A stretch of DNA of 64,000 nucleotides from positions 3,370,029 to 3,434,028 of the forward strand of contig NZ_CP007440.1 of assembly GCF_001579845.1 (NCBI RefSeq). The letters run 5' to 3'. Positions 54,008-63,222 of this stretch are shown here, piece by piece; the first letter of the stretch is position 1, and each line of letters begins with the position of its first letter. Under the pieces are notes generated by a model. It worked only from the letters and a program-made list of their open reading frames with translations, had not been told where the DNA came from and searched no databases. The stretch is from Rhodoplanes sp. Z2-YC6860 (GTDB taxonomy: Bacteria > Pseudomonadota > Alphaproteobacteria > Rhizobiales > Xanthobacteraceae). The position numbers and the translations under genes are program-made.

Positions 54008-54985
54008 ATGCCGGCATGGGTCCGCGGTGCGCCTTTCGTTGCTTTGCTACTGCTGCCGGGAGCGCCGTCGCAAGCGCAGAACTGGCCGAACCGGGCGGTG
54101 ACCATGGTGGTGCCGTTTGCGGCCGGCGGCGGCACCGACGTGCTCGGCCGGATCGTGGCGCGGCGGCTGTCCGAGACGCTCGGCCAGCAGGTGATCGTCG
54201 AGAATGTCGGCGGCGCCGGCGGCATGATGGGTTCGGCGCGCGTCGCGAAGTCGCCGCCCGACGGCTATCAGTTCGTGCTCGGCAGCCGGGCCGATGCCAT
54301 CAATCAGACGCTCTACAAGGCGCCGCTCTACAACCTCGTCAATGACCTCGATCCGGTGGGGCTGGTGGCCGACCAGCCGACCGTGCTGGTGGCGCGCAAG
54401 GATCTGCCGGTGAACGGCCTGCAGGAGTTCATCGCCTACGCCAAGGCCAACCAGGGCAAGATGCAGTTCGGCTCGGCGGGGGCGGGCTCGACCGGCTTCA
54501 TCGATTGCGCGCTGTTCAATTCGGCGATCGGCCTCAACATCACGCACGTGCCGTATCGCGGCGGCGGCCCCGCGATGCAGGACCTGATGGGCGGACGCAT
54601 CGATTATTTCTGCACGCTGACCGGCACGGCGGTGCCGCAGATCGAGAACGGCTCGATCAAGGCGATCGCGATGATGACGCGCGACCGCGCGCCGATGCTG
54701 CCCAATGTGCCGAGCACGTGGGAGCAGGGCTTCAAGGATTTCGAGGCCTCGACCTGGTTCGGCTTCTACGTGCCGAAGGGCACACCGGCCAACGTGATCA
54801 AGCGGCTGCATGACGCCACCGTCGAGGCAATCGACACACCTTCAGTGCAGGAGCAGTTGCTCAAGTCCGGCTCGATCGTGACGCCGCCCGACCGCCGCTC
54901 GACCGAATATCTGAAGACCTTCACCGAAAGCGAGATCAAAAAGAACGGCGCGCCGATCAGGGCCGCGGGGTTGTTGATCCAATAA
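54008..54985 (+). CDS. Bug-family (TctC-type) solute-binding protein
   Basis: 325 residues. Signal peptide of about 23 residues ends at PSQAQ. Then NWPNRAVTMVVPFAAGGGTDVLGRI, which starts the Bug fold, the VENVGGAGG loop, GSAGAGSTGFI and PNVPSTWEQG. Such periplasmic proteins bind carboxylates, normally for TctAB-type transporters. GGGAGGA lies 5 bp before the ATG. No tctA or tctB is in the window, so it may use a distant transporter or act as a sensor. Confidence 0.88.
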   Translation: MPAWVRGAPFVALLLLPGAPSQAQNWPNRAVTMVVPFAAGGGTDVLGRIVARRLSETLGQQVIVENVGGAGGMMGSARVAKSPPDGYQFVLGSRADAINQTLYKAPLYNLVNDLDPVGLVADQPTVLVARKDLPVNGLQEFIAYAKANQGKMQFGSAGAGSTGFIDCALFNSAIGLNITHVPYRGGGPAMQDLMGGRIDYFCTLTGTAVPQIENGSIKAIAMMTRDRAPMLPNVPSTWEQGFKDFEASTWFGFYVPKGTPANVIKRLHDATVEAIDTPSVQEQLLKSGSIVTPPDRRSTEYLKTFTESEIKKNGAPIRAAGLLIQ

Positions 54986-54994
54986 GGTCAGCGC

Positions 54995-55807
54995 TCACGT
55001 CAGGATTTCCTGCCAGATCTGGTCGCTCAGCTGATGGAAGCGCGGCAGTTTGCGCACGCTGCGCAGATCGCGCGGGCGGGGCAGGTCGACCACGTACTCG
55101 GCCTTGATGCGGCCGGGCCGCGGCGCCATCACCAGAATGCGGTCGGAGAGCCCGATCGCCTCCTCGATATCGTGGGTGACGAACACCACGCTTTTGCGGT
55201 GGCCGCTCCAGATGCGAAGGAGCTCCGAGCCGAGCAGGAGCTTGGTCTGCGCGTCGAGCGCGCCGAACGGCTCGTCCATCAGCATGATTTGCGGGTCATA
55301 GGCCAACAGCCGGCCGAGCGCCGCGCGCTGGCGCATGCCTCCCGACAGCGCGCGGGGATAGTAGTGGCCGAACTCCGAAAGACCGAGCAGTTCGAGCAGG
55401 CTCCTGATCCGCGACGCGTGCTGATCTTTCGGCACGCCAGCGCATTCCAGCCCGACCGCGATGTTGTCCGAGACCGTGGCCCAGGGCAGGAGCGCGTCGC
55501 GCTGGAACATGAAGCCGACGTTGGCAGGTTTGCCATCCCGCGGCTCGACGTCGATCCGGCCCTGCGAAGGCTGCACGAGACCGGAGATGAGCCGCAGGAT
55601 CGTCGACTTGCCGCAGCCGCTCGGGCCGACGATCGACAGAAACTCGCCGTCGCGAAGCGCGAAGTCTATGTCTCGCAAGACTTCGAGCTTGCCATCGTAG
55701 GACATCGAGACATGGGACAGCGACGCCGTGGCCGGGCGTGGTGGCTGCTCCAGCCTTGGCGCGTCCGCGATGACGGCGGCGGGTGTCGATCTGATCTGCA
55801 GCATCAC
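54995..55807 (-). CDS. ABC transporter ATP-binding protein, SsuB/TauB-like
   Basis: 270 residues. Walker A GPSGCGKST at 61-69, signature LSGGMRQR, Walker B ILMDEPF, D-loop ALDAQTK and the H-loop in THDIEEA. It belongs to the nitrate/sulfonate/taurine group. It overlaps the binding-protein gene by 4 bp and lies with the permease gene in a three-gene importer. Confidence 0.92.
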   Translation of the reverse strand: MMLQIRSTPAAVIADAPRLEQPPRPATASLSHVSMSYDGKLEVLRDIDFALRDGEFLSIVGPSGCGKSTILRLISGLVQPSQGRIDVEPRDGKPANVGFMFQRDALLPWATVSDNIAVGLECAGVPKDQHASRIRSLLELLGLSEFGHYYPRALSGGMRQRAALGRLLAYDPQIMLMDEPFGALDAQTKLLLGSELLRIWSGHRKSVVFVTHDIEEAIGLSDRILVMAPRPGRIKAEYVVDLPRPRDLRSVRKLPRFHQLSDQIWQEILT

Positions 55808-56760
55808 TTCAGCTTCGCTTGCAGGTCGACGTCGGCCTGGTTGACCTTCTTCAGCGACGAGTCCGACAGCAGCACGATCTCGGTCATGTTGGCGAAGGCC
55901 TCGGGCGAAACGCTGCCGTCCTTGGAGAGCCGTTTCCGCGCGGCCTCCGCGACTTCAGTGGCGTGCGCGTCGTCGAAGTTCGGATAGAGCAGCTTCACGC
56001 TCTTGGCCGTGGTCGCCGTATCGGTCTGGATGATCCGCGCGGCCTTGCCGACAGCACGCACCAGGCCTTTGGCCAGGGCCGGATTGGCATCGGCCCAGCG
56101 CTGCCGGCCGATCACCACGAGCGCCGCGTAACGCGTCGGCCGCCAGTCGACGACGATCTTGAACTTGCCGGTGCGCAGATAGTCGGCGACCTCGGTGGTC
56201 ACGACGACGCCGGCATCGACCTGGTTCGTCTCGATTGCAGCCCGCATCGAAGCGCCGCCGCCCGCGCTGATGATCTGGAAGTCGCGTTCGGCTTGCAGAC
56301 CGGCCTTCTTGATCTCCCAGCGTACGGTGTTGTCGGTGAAGCTGCCCGGCGAGGTGACGCCGATGCGTTTGCCTTTCAGCGATTTGAAATCGGTAAGGGG
56401 GCTGTCCGCCTTGGCGATCAGCGCATAGGAATGGTGCTCGTCGAGGCCGACGATGATGCGCGCGTCGAGGCCGCGATTGGACAGCCGCAGCACGTGGTCC
56501 GCGGCGCAGATGCAGAAATCCACGCCGCCGCCGGCGAAGGCCTGCACCGCGGGTCCGCCGCCGCGGAAGTCGACGAACTCCGCGGTGATGCCTTCGGCCT
56601 TCAAGAGCCCCTGATCGCTGGCGACGCGAAGCGGCAGCAGGCCCTCGTTGACGGCAGCGACGCCGAATTTGAGCGTGGTTTCGGCATGGCCCGGCGACGA
56701 CATCGCGAAGCTGATTGCGGCCAGAGCCAGCACGGACAGCCGCGGGAAGACGAAACGCAT
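55804..56760 (-). CDS. ABC transporter substrate-binding protein, NMT1/SsuA-like
   Basis: 318 residues. Signal peptide of about 23 residues ends at GHAE. The mature part has LKFGVAAVNEGLLPLRVASDQGLLKAEG-type order, VDFRGGGPAVQAFAGGGVDF and GVTSPGSFTDN, as in NMT1-type proteins that bind sulfonates, pyrimidine precursors or similar. AAGGAG precedes the ATG. Middle gene of the importer. Confidence 0.88.
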   Translation of the reverse strand: MRFVFPRLSVLALAAISFAMSSPGHAETTLKFGVAAVNEGLLPLRVASDQGLLKAEGITAEFVDFRGGGPAVQAFAGGGVDFCICAADHVLRLSNRGLDARIIVGLDEHHSYALIAKADSPLTDFKSLKGKRIGVTSPGSFTDNTVRWEIKKAGLQAERDFQIISAGGGASMRAAIETNQVDAGVVVTTEVADYLRTGKFKIVVDWRPTRYAALVVIGRQRWADANPALAKGLVRAVGKAARIIQTDTATTAKSVKLLYPNFDDAHATEVAEAARKRLSKDGSVSPEAFANMTEIVLLSDSSLKKVNQADVDLQAKLK

Positions 56761-56797
56761 GGTGTTCTCCTTGAATGTCTTGATCGGGATGATGGCG

Positions 56798-57580
56798 TCA
56801 GTAGCGGCCTGCGGTGACGCGGCTTTCGATGGCCTTGACAATTTCGTTGAGCGCCATGCCGAGGATCGCGAGCACCACGAGGCCCGCGAACACGCCATTG
56901 ATATCGACGCGGCCAGCGGAATATTCGACGTACCAGCCGAGCCCGCGATTGGCGCCGAGCAGTTCGCCGATCACCGCGCCGACCAGTGCGAGGCCGATGC
57001 CGACGCGCAGCGACGCGAAGATCCACGGCACGATCGAAGGGAGCAGCACCTTGCGGAACAGGTAGAGCTTCGAGGCGCGCATCGTCTTCATCAGATCGAC
57101 CAGATCGCGATCGACGCCGCGCAGCCCTTCATGGGTGTTCAGGATGACGATGAACACCACCATCGAAACGGCCATCACGATTTTCGAGACCGAGCCGATG
57201 CCGAACCAGAGAATGAACAGCGGCGCGAGCGCGACACGCGGCAGGCTGTAGAGCCCGAGGAAAAATGGCTCGACCGTATCGGCGACCCGGCGCTTCGTGG
57301 CGAACAGCACGCCGACAGGCACGCCGATCACAAGGCTGAGCAGCAATCCGGCCACCGAATGAAACAGCGTGACGCTGGTGTGCGCGAGCATGTCGCCATG
57401 CACGAACGCATCCCACAGCCGGACCGCGATGGCGCTCGGTTGTCCGATGAAGAACGGGTCGAGGAACCACACTGCCGCGGCTTCCCAGGAGGCAATGAAC
57501 GCGGCGCCAAGCGCGAGCTGTGCGACGAGCTTGCGATAGGTGTGCGACGGAGCGGCGATGGGGATGTACGAAGCGGTCAT
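56798..57580 (-). CDS. ABC transporter permease, SsuC/TauC-like
   Basis: 260 residues, about six membrane helices, with the EAA loop (DLMKTMRASKLYLFRKVLLPSIVPWIFASLRVG-type) near residue 165-190. The ATG at 57580 gives a normal N-terminus. It is 37 bp upstream of the binding-protein gene. The first gene of the three-gene importer. Substrate unknown, probably a small sulfonate, aromatic or N-heterocyclic compound. Confidence 0.9.
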   Translation of the reverse strand: MTASYIPIAAPSHTYRKLVAQLALGAAFIASWEAAAVWFLDPFFIGQPSAIAVRLWDAFVHGDMLAHTSVTLFHSVAGLLLSLVIGVPVGVLFATKRRVADTVEPFFLGLYSLPRVALAPLFILWFGIGSVSKIVMAVSMVVFIVILNTHEGLRGVDRDLVDLMKTMRASKLYLFRKVLLPSIVPWIFASLRVGIGLALVGAVIGELLGANRGLGWYVEYSAGRVDINGVFAGLVVLAILGMALNEIVKAIESRVTAGRY

Positions 57581-57803
57581 ACGGTTATGTTGCGGTGCGA
57601 AGTTGTTGAATAAACAGCGTCGCCCAGCCGCGCCAGAACCGCGGAAAAATAAACAGATTGCGATTGCCGAGTGCCTTTTCGGCGGGATGAACGCTCCGCG
57701 CCGCGCGCCCTTATCGAAAAGATTTCCTCTGCGGCATTCTGTCCGCGCTAAAAAAGGTATGCCCGTTAACGATCCGGCCGATCGCTGCACACGAAATGCG
57801 GCC

Positions 57804-58775
57804 TTACGGCGCGATCTTGATGTTCTTCTCTTTGACGAGCGTCGCCCATTTGGCGACGTCCTTGGCGAGCAGTTGCCGCATCTCCTCGGCGGTGCCGCTT
57901 CGCACGTTGGCGCCCAGCGTCTCGAAGCGGGCGCGCACGTCCGGCATCGCGACGGCGTCCTTGATGGCGCTCTCGATGGTCGCGACCACCTCCTTGGGCG
58001 TTCCGGCGGGCGCGAAGAATCCCATCCAGGTGTTGACCTCGTAGCCTGGCACGCCCGCTTCGTTGAGCGTCGGCACGTCGGGATATTTCTTCGAGCGCTC
58101 CAGGCTGGTGACGGCCAGCGTGCGGATGCGGTCCGATTGCAGCGCCGCATTGCCGGTCGCGAGGTCGGCGATGATCATGCTGGTCTCGCCGGTGATGGTC
58201 GCCGTCACGGCAGGCGCGCCGCCGCGATACGGGATGCTGCGGATATCGAGGCCGGCCATGGCCTTGAACAGTTCGAGCGCGAGCAGCGTGGCCGACCCGC
58301 CGGAGGCGTGGGTGAGGCGTCCAGGCTCCTTCTTGGCGAGCGCGATCAGTTCGACGATGGATTTTGCCGGCATATCGACCTGGACCATCACGGCTTCAGG
58401 GATCGAGGCCACCAAACCGAGCGGCACGAAATCCTTCTGCGGATCGTAGCCGAGGTCGGCGAACACCAGCGGGTTGATTGCCATGGTGCCGTCGTGAGCG
58501 ACCAGGATGGTGTAGCCGTCACTGGGCGATTTCTGCACCGCTTCCGCGCCAAGCCGCATAGCAGCGCCTGGGCGGTTCTCGACAGTGACCGGCTTGCCCC
58601 ACTTGGCCTGCATCTTTTCGGCGACGAGGCGGCCGGCGAGATCGATCGCGCCGCCCGGTGCGGTCGGCACCACGATCTTGACGGTGTGCTCGGGAAACCC
58701 TTGCGCCTGCGAAAGCGAGGTGAGGGCGGCAAGCGCCGCCGCGGCGACGAGCGCTGTCCTCAAAAGCCCGGTCAT
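57804..58775 (-). CDS. second Bug-family (TctC-type) solute-binding protein
   Basis: 323 residues. Signal peptide ends at SLSQAQ. It has FPEHTVKIVVPTAPGGAIDLAGRL, VENRPGAAMRLG and DVPTLNEAGVPGYE, the Bug family pattern. GGGAGGA precedes the ATG. It follows the MetE-like gene by 26 bp on the same strand, so both are probably one operon. No membrane partner is adjacent. Confidence 0.88.
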   Translation of the reverse strand: MTGLLRTALVAAAALAALTSLSQAQGFPEHTVKIVVPTAPGGAIDLAGRLVAEKMQAKWGKPVTVENRPGAAMRLGAEAVQKSPSDGYTILVAHDGTMAINPLVFADLGYDPQKDFVPLGLVASIPEAVMVQVDMPAKSIVELIALAKKEPGRLTHASGGSATLLALELFKAMAGLDIRSIPYRGGAPAVTATITGETSMIIADLATGNAALQSDRIRTLAVTSLERSKKYPDVPTLNEAGVPGYEVNTWMGFFAPAGTPKEVVATIESAIKDAVAMPDVRARFETLGANVRSGTAEEMRQLLAKDVAKWATLVKEKNIKIAP

Positions 58776-58801
58776 GTCGATCCTCCCGGCGGAGTTCGGT
58801 G

Positions 58802-59854
58802 TTATGCGGCTGCGATCGCCTGTTGATGCTCCTTCAGCACCTGCGGCAAGTCCTTTGGCGGCACGCGGCCGAAGCCGCAATAGCCGGCGACGCCGAAGTC
58901 CGGCAGGAACTTGCGCGCCATCGCGATGCGCTCCTTGAAGCCGTCCATGTGATGGACGACGCCGAGATAGACGCGTGCGCCGCGCGGCTTGAGATTTTTC
59001 AGCGGTGCAAAGAAGTTTTCGCCGACATCGGGCAGCACTGGAATGTGAATCCAATCGACGCGGCGGCCCGAGGCCTCGATGACGCCGTTGGCGAGCGCGA
59101 CGGTGGCGCCGAGATCGGGCGGCGCAAAGCGCGGCCAGCCGCCGAGCGTGCCGAAGCAGAGGTGATAGCCGAGCTGCACAGTCTCGGGGATGGCCTTAGA
59201 CAGGGTGCGGAATTGCGCCGAGTTGCGCTCGACGGCGTCGGCAGCGGAAAAGCCCTGCACCGCGCCATAGGCGTCCTGCACCTCGGTCGAGCAATCCCAC
59301 TGGATCGCGAGGTCTTCGTTGGGAATCTTGCTGACGATCATCGCGGCTTCGGCGACCAGCGCATCGGTGAAGCCCGGCCTGATCTTTGCGAGGTCGGCAT
59401 GGTTCGGGAAGATGCGCGGCGGCAGCGCGCTGTTGACGGAAGCCAGCGACACCTGGAAGCGCAGGTGTTTCGGCAGCACGCCTTTCTCGCGCAGCGTCTT
59501 AAACACGAAGTAGGAGTTGATGGCGTCGCGGGCGTAGCCGATGCGCCAGCCCGGATCGCCGAAGCGCACGCGCTCGACGCCATCCTTGACCTTGAACCAC
59601 CAGGCCTCGGAAGCATTGCGCGGAAACTGCTTCTCGACGCCGTTCTCGTCCGGTCCGGGCCGCTGCACCGCTTCGAGCTCGGGATGGCCGGACAGGACCT
59701 GATAGTGGATGCGGCTGATCCAGTGCTTTCGCGGGCCAACCTCGCCGTCAGGGAGCGTCTTGAGCGAGGCGCCGAGCGGTGCGCCGAACTCGCGAAACAC
59801 GTCCTCGACGCTGTCGAGGGGAATGCTGCCGACCAGCAGAGCGTCCGTACCCAA
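58802..59854 (-). CDS. MetE/UROD-superfamily zinc protein, possible methyltransferase
   Basis: 350 residues. TTG start at 59854 is supported by GGAGG 7 bp upstream. The fold type is that of the MetE C-terminal barrel. The zinc-site motifs of that family are present: H231-x-C233 (LGYHLCFG) and C326 (GYCGFGR), with an aspartate in QWDCSTEV near 187. Full-length MetE has about 750 residues, so this is a single-domain relative and not the housekeeping methionine synthase. It may move a methyl group from or to an unknown compound. Divergent from the IclR gene. Confidence 0.7.
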   Translation of the reverse strand: MGTDALLVGSIPLDSVEDVFREFGAPLGASLKTLPDGEVGPRKHWISRIHYQVLSGHPELEAVQRPGPDENGVEKQFPRNASEAWWFKVKDGVERVRFGDPGWRIGYARDAINSYFVFKTLREKGVLPKHLRFQVSLASVNSALPPRIFPNHADLAKIRPGFTDALVAEAAMIVSKIPNEDLAIQWDCSTEVQDAYGAVQGFSAADAVERNSAQFRTLSKAIPETVQLGYHLCFGTLGGWPRFAPPDLGATVALANGVIEASGRRVDWIHIPVLPDVGENFFAPLKNLKPRGARVYLGVVHHMDGFKERIAMARKFLPDFGVAGYCGFGRVPPKDLPQVLKEHQQAIAAA

Positions 59855-59951
59855 GGCTTCCTCCGATTTACTCTATGGTGAAATTGGTTTATCCCATTAT
59901 CAAAACTGGCCGCACCCGGGTCAAGCGCGGCGTCTCGGCCGAGCGATCGTC
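59855..59951. promoter_or_regulatory. divergent promoter region of MetE-like and IclR genes
   Basis: 97 bp, with an AT-rich stretch at about 59875-59910 (TTGGTTTATCCCATTATCAAAA) that is imperfectly palindromic. IclR regulators usually bind such sites between themselves and a target operon. Confidence 0.45.
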
Positions 59952-60794
59952 ATGAAGCCTGCACCGTTAGAGTCGAATGCGCGCCGCGGCATCCAATCGC
60001 TGGAGATCGGCGTGCGGCTGTTCCAGGACATTCATCGGCTCGGCAGACCCGCGACGTTGAACGAGGTGGCGAGGCTCAGTGGGATGCCGCCCAGCCAGGC
60101 GCATCGCTATTGCGTGAGCCTCATTCGCACCGGCCTGCTTCAGCGCGACGGCCGCGGGCTCTACGGCATCGGGCCGTTCGGATTCCAGCTGAGCCACGCC
60201 GAGGCCGATCGCGGTCACGCGCGAGTGGCGGCACTCGCTGCATTGCGCGAACTGGTGGAGCAGACCGGCGAAACCGGCTTCCTCAGCACCTGGGGTCAGA
60301 CAGGTCCGACGATCCTGCACGTCGTCGACGCGCCCAAGCCGATCGCGATCCGCCCGACCACCAAAGGCGATCTGCCGTTGTTGAACACCTCGGCCGGATG
60401 GGTGTTCGCGGCTTATCTCGAAGCCGAGAGGCTCAAGCTCTTGCTCGACGCCGAGCTGGACGCGCAGCGGCGCAGCCTCAAGCTTTCCGCCGCTGCGATC
60501 GCCTCGATGCGCCAGACCTTCATGCGGCGTCTCATTGACGTGCGGCGGCGGCGGCTCGCCCGCGGCGCTGGGGAGCGCCACCCTGGGCTCAATGCATTTT
60601 CCGCGCCGATTTTCGACCAGCAGGGCAGGGTTGTACTCGCCATCACGATGTTCGGATTCGCGGCGACCTTCTCGTCGGCCTGGGATGGGTCGATCTCGCG
60701 CGCGCTGCAAGCGAGTGCAGCCGAGCTGACCCGGCGCATCGGCGGCGCGCCTCCCAAAGCGATCAGCCCTTCGCCGACTGCACGCCGCGGCTGA
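59952..60794 (+). CDS. IclR-family transcriptional regulator
   Basis: 280 residues. Winged helix in the first 80 residues (GIQSLEIGVRLFQDIHRLGRPATLNEVARLSGMPPSQAHRY-type order), then the effector domain with LLNTSAGWVFAAYL and AFSAPIFDQQGRVVLAITMFG. It most likely controls the divergent MetE-like/Bug operon. Its last 32 bp overlap the end of htpG on the other strand. Confidence 0.9.
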   Translation: MKPAPLESNARRGIQSLEIGVRLFQDIHRLGRPATLNEVARLSGMPPSQAHRYCVSLIRTGLLQRDGRGLYGIGPFGFQLSHAEADRGHARVAALAALRELVEQTGETGFLSTWGQTGPTILHVVDAPKPIAIRPTTKGDLPLLNTSAGWVFAAYLEAERLKLLLDAELDAQRRSLKLSAAAIASMRQTFMRRLIDVRRRRLARGAGERHPGLNAFSAPIFDQQGRVVLAITMFGFAATFSSAWDGSISRALQASAAELTRRIGGAPPKAISPSPTARRG

Positions 60795-62667
60795 TCAGCC
60801 GCGCCAGCCGCACGGAGAACGCCTTGGCGTCGGCCGGCCGGTCGCCGTCGAGCACGCGTGCTTCGTCGTAGAGGAGGTGGGCCGCGTCCTCCTTGAAGGC
60901 GTTGTCGCCGTCGAGCGCGGCAAGCGACGTGACGAGCTCATGCTTCGCATTGATCTCGAGCACGGGCTTTGCCGCCGGAACGGCGCGGCCCGAGCCCGCG
61001 AGGAGCTTCTCCAAGGAGCGGTCGGGCCCGCCTTCGGGCGCGACCAGGCAGACGGCGCTGTCGGTGAGGCGGTCGGAGACGCGCACGTCCGACACCGCGT
61101 CGCCCAACGTGAGCTTCACGAAGGCGATGAAGTCCGTCACCGCCTCGTTGGCTTCGGGTTTCGTTTCGGTGGTGTTGTCGAGCAGCGGAATGGCGGCAAG
61201 GTCGGCCGCGCCTTGCGTCACCGAGCGGAACGGCTTGCCGTCGAACGACGGGTTGTAGGTGACCCAGAGATTGTCGACGATGTCGGAGAGCAGCAGCACC
61301 TCGACGCCGCGGGCGCGGAAGCCTTCGAGATGCGGCGAGGCCTCGATCTGGGCCTGGTTCTCGCCGGCGATGTAGTAGATCGCGGTCTGATTGGTCTTCA
61401 GGCCTTCGACGTACTCCTTCAGGCTCCGCCGAGTCTCGGATGCTTGCGCGGTGCTGCGGAAGCGCGCGAGCTTCAAAAGCGTGTCTCGGCGCTCGTGGTC
61501 CTCGTAGATGCCTTCCTTCAGCACCGGACCGAACTGGTCCCAGATCTTGCCGTAGGCCTCGGCGTCGCTGTCGGCGAGCTTCTCGAGATCGCTCAGCACG
61601 CGGCCGGTGACGCTCTTCTTGATCGCAGCGAGGATCGGGCTCGTCTGGATCATCTCGCGCGACAGGCTGAGCGGCAGGTCGGCCGAATCCACGATGCCGC
61701 GCACGAAGCGCAGATAATGCGGAAGGATCTCGGCGTCGCCGGTGATAAACACGCGCTTGACGTAGAGCTTCATCCGACTCTTGCGGCCGGGATCGAACAG
61801 GTTGAACGGCCGCGCGCTCGGGACAAAGGCGAGGGTGGTGAACTCGTGGCGGCCTTCGGCGCGGAAGTGCACGGTGAGCGCCGGCTCGTCGAACTGGCCG
61901 GCAACGCTGCGGTAGAAGTCGGTGTATTCCTCGGGCTTGATCTCGGAGCGCGATTTGGTCCACAGCGCCGCGCCGTCCGCCAGCTCCGTGGGCTCGGCGC
62001 CGGGCTTTTCGATGATCGAGATCGGCACCGGCACGTGGCCGGAATTGGCGTGCACGATGCGCTCGATGTTGTAGCGCTCGGTGTAGGACTTGGCGTCCTC
62101 CATCAGATGCAGCACCACGCGCGTGCCGCGCGCGGGCGCTGAAGCTGCGTCGACCGGTGCGACCGTGTAGGTGCCCTTGCCGTCGGACGACCACTGCCAG
62201 GCCTCAGCGCTGCCGGCGCGGTGCGAGGTCACGTCGACGCGGTCGGCGACCATGAAGGCCGAATAGAAGCCCACGCCGAACTGTCCGATCAGCGTCGCGC
62301 TTTCGCTCGCTTTGGCGGCTTCGAGGCGCTCCATGAACGCCTTGGTGCCGGAGCGCGCGATCGTGCCGAGCGCGTCGACCAGTTCGTCATGGTTCATGCC
62401 GATGCCGTTGTCTTCGATCGTGAGCTCGCGCTTGTCGGCGTCGAGCGCGATCGTGATGCGCGGCTTGGCATCGTCGCCGAGCAGGGCAGGATTGGCGATG
62501 GCGTCGTAGCGCAGCCGCTCGCAGGCGTCGGCGGCGTTCGAGATGAGCTCGCGGAGGAAGACGTCTTTGTCCGAATAGACCGAATGCACCATCAGGTGAA
62601 GGAGCCGCGACACGTCGGCTTCGAAGGTGCGATTTTCGGTTTTGGCGTCGGCGGTCGTGTCGGTCAT
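60763..62667 (-). CDS. htpG: molecular chaperone Hsp90 family
   Basis: 634 residues, standard. GHKL ATPase at the N-terminus: [15 protein letters not shown], the DNGIGM and [11 protein letters not shown] boxes and [12 protein letters not shown]. The middle domain has [38 protein letters not shown]-type order (here LSLSRE). Cytosolic dimeric chaperone. The ATG at 62667 matches the usual N-terminus. No CIRCE-like element was found upstream by eye. Confidence 0.97.
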   Translation of the reverse strand: [634 protein letters not shown]

Positions 62668-62902
62668 GGCAGGCTGGGATCCCAAGGAATTTGTCGCGCA
62701 GGAAATGGCGGGAAAGGCCTGAGAATTCAAGGCCTAAGTGCGGCTCATCCAACCTCGGGATCGGCGATGAGCGGCATCGCGCGCGGTATCTCGGTAAGCG
62801 CCTGAATTAAGAGGCAATTTCCGAAGTGTGAGATTGCACACTTCTGGCTACCACGGCGCGGGAGCAGATTGATAGCGGAGCTGGGCACTTGAGGGGAATG
62901 CC

Positions 62903-63145
62903 ATGACACACATTCTCGAGCATGATCGCACCGGGTTCTTCACCGTGGTTGGTGCTCCCCCCATCGCCGAGGAGCATCAGGATGCCCACAGCCACTATCA
63001 TCTGGACTCGATCAGCGGCACCACCGGCGCATTCGTCGCGGGCGTGTGGTTCGCGCTGTACGCGGCCATCGTGGTGGCGGCGATCCTGGGCAAGGACGGC
63101 GTCGGCCGCATCGTCGAGACGATCACGGCGGCTCTGATCCGCTGA
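62903..63145 (+). CDS. small single-helix membrane protein
   Basis: 80 residues, ATG after GAGGGG. The N-terminal 40 residues are soluble and histidine-rich (EEHQDAHSHYH). One membrane helix follows, at about 44-63 (FVAGVWFALYAAIVVAAIL). A hairpin terminator follows. No family recognised; the His-rich part could bind metal. Confidence 0.65.
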   Translation: MTHILEHDRTGFFTVVGAPPIAEEHQDAHSHYHLDSISGTTGAFVAGVWFALYAAIVVAAILGKDGVGRIVETITAALIR

Positions 63146-63167
63146 ATCGATGGTCCACTGAAATCCA

Positions 63168-63204
63168 AAGGGGCGGCGAACGATCCGTTCGCGGCCCCTT
63201 GTTT
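63168..63204 (+). terminator. terminator of the small membrane protein gene
   Basis: AAGGGGC and GCCCCTT enclose a second inverted pair GCGAACG/CGTTCGC, followed by TTGTTT. Confidence 0.7.
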
Positions 63205-63222
63205 ATCTGCCGGTTCTCGCCG

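Noticed and set aside
60877-62142. 421-codon open frame on the plus strand
   Set aside because: Antisense shadow of htpG.
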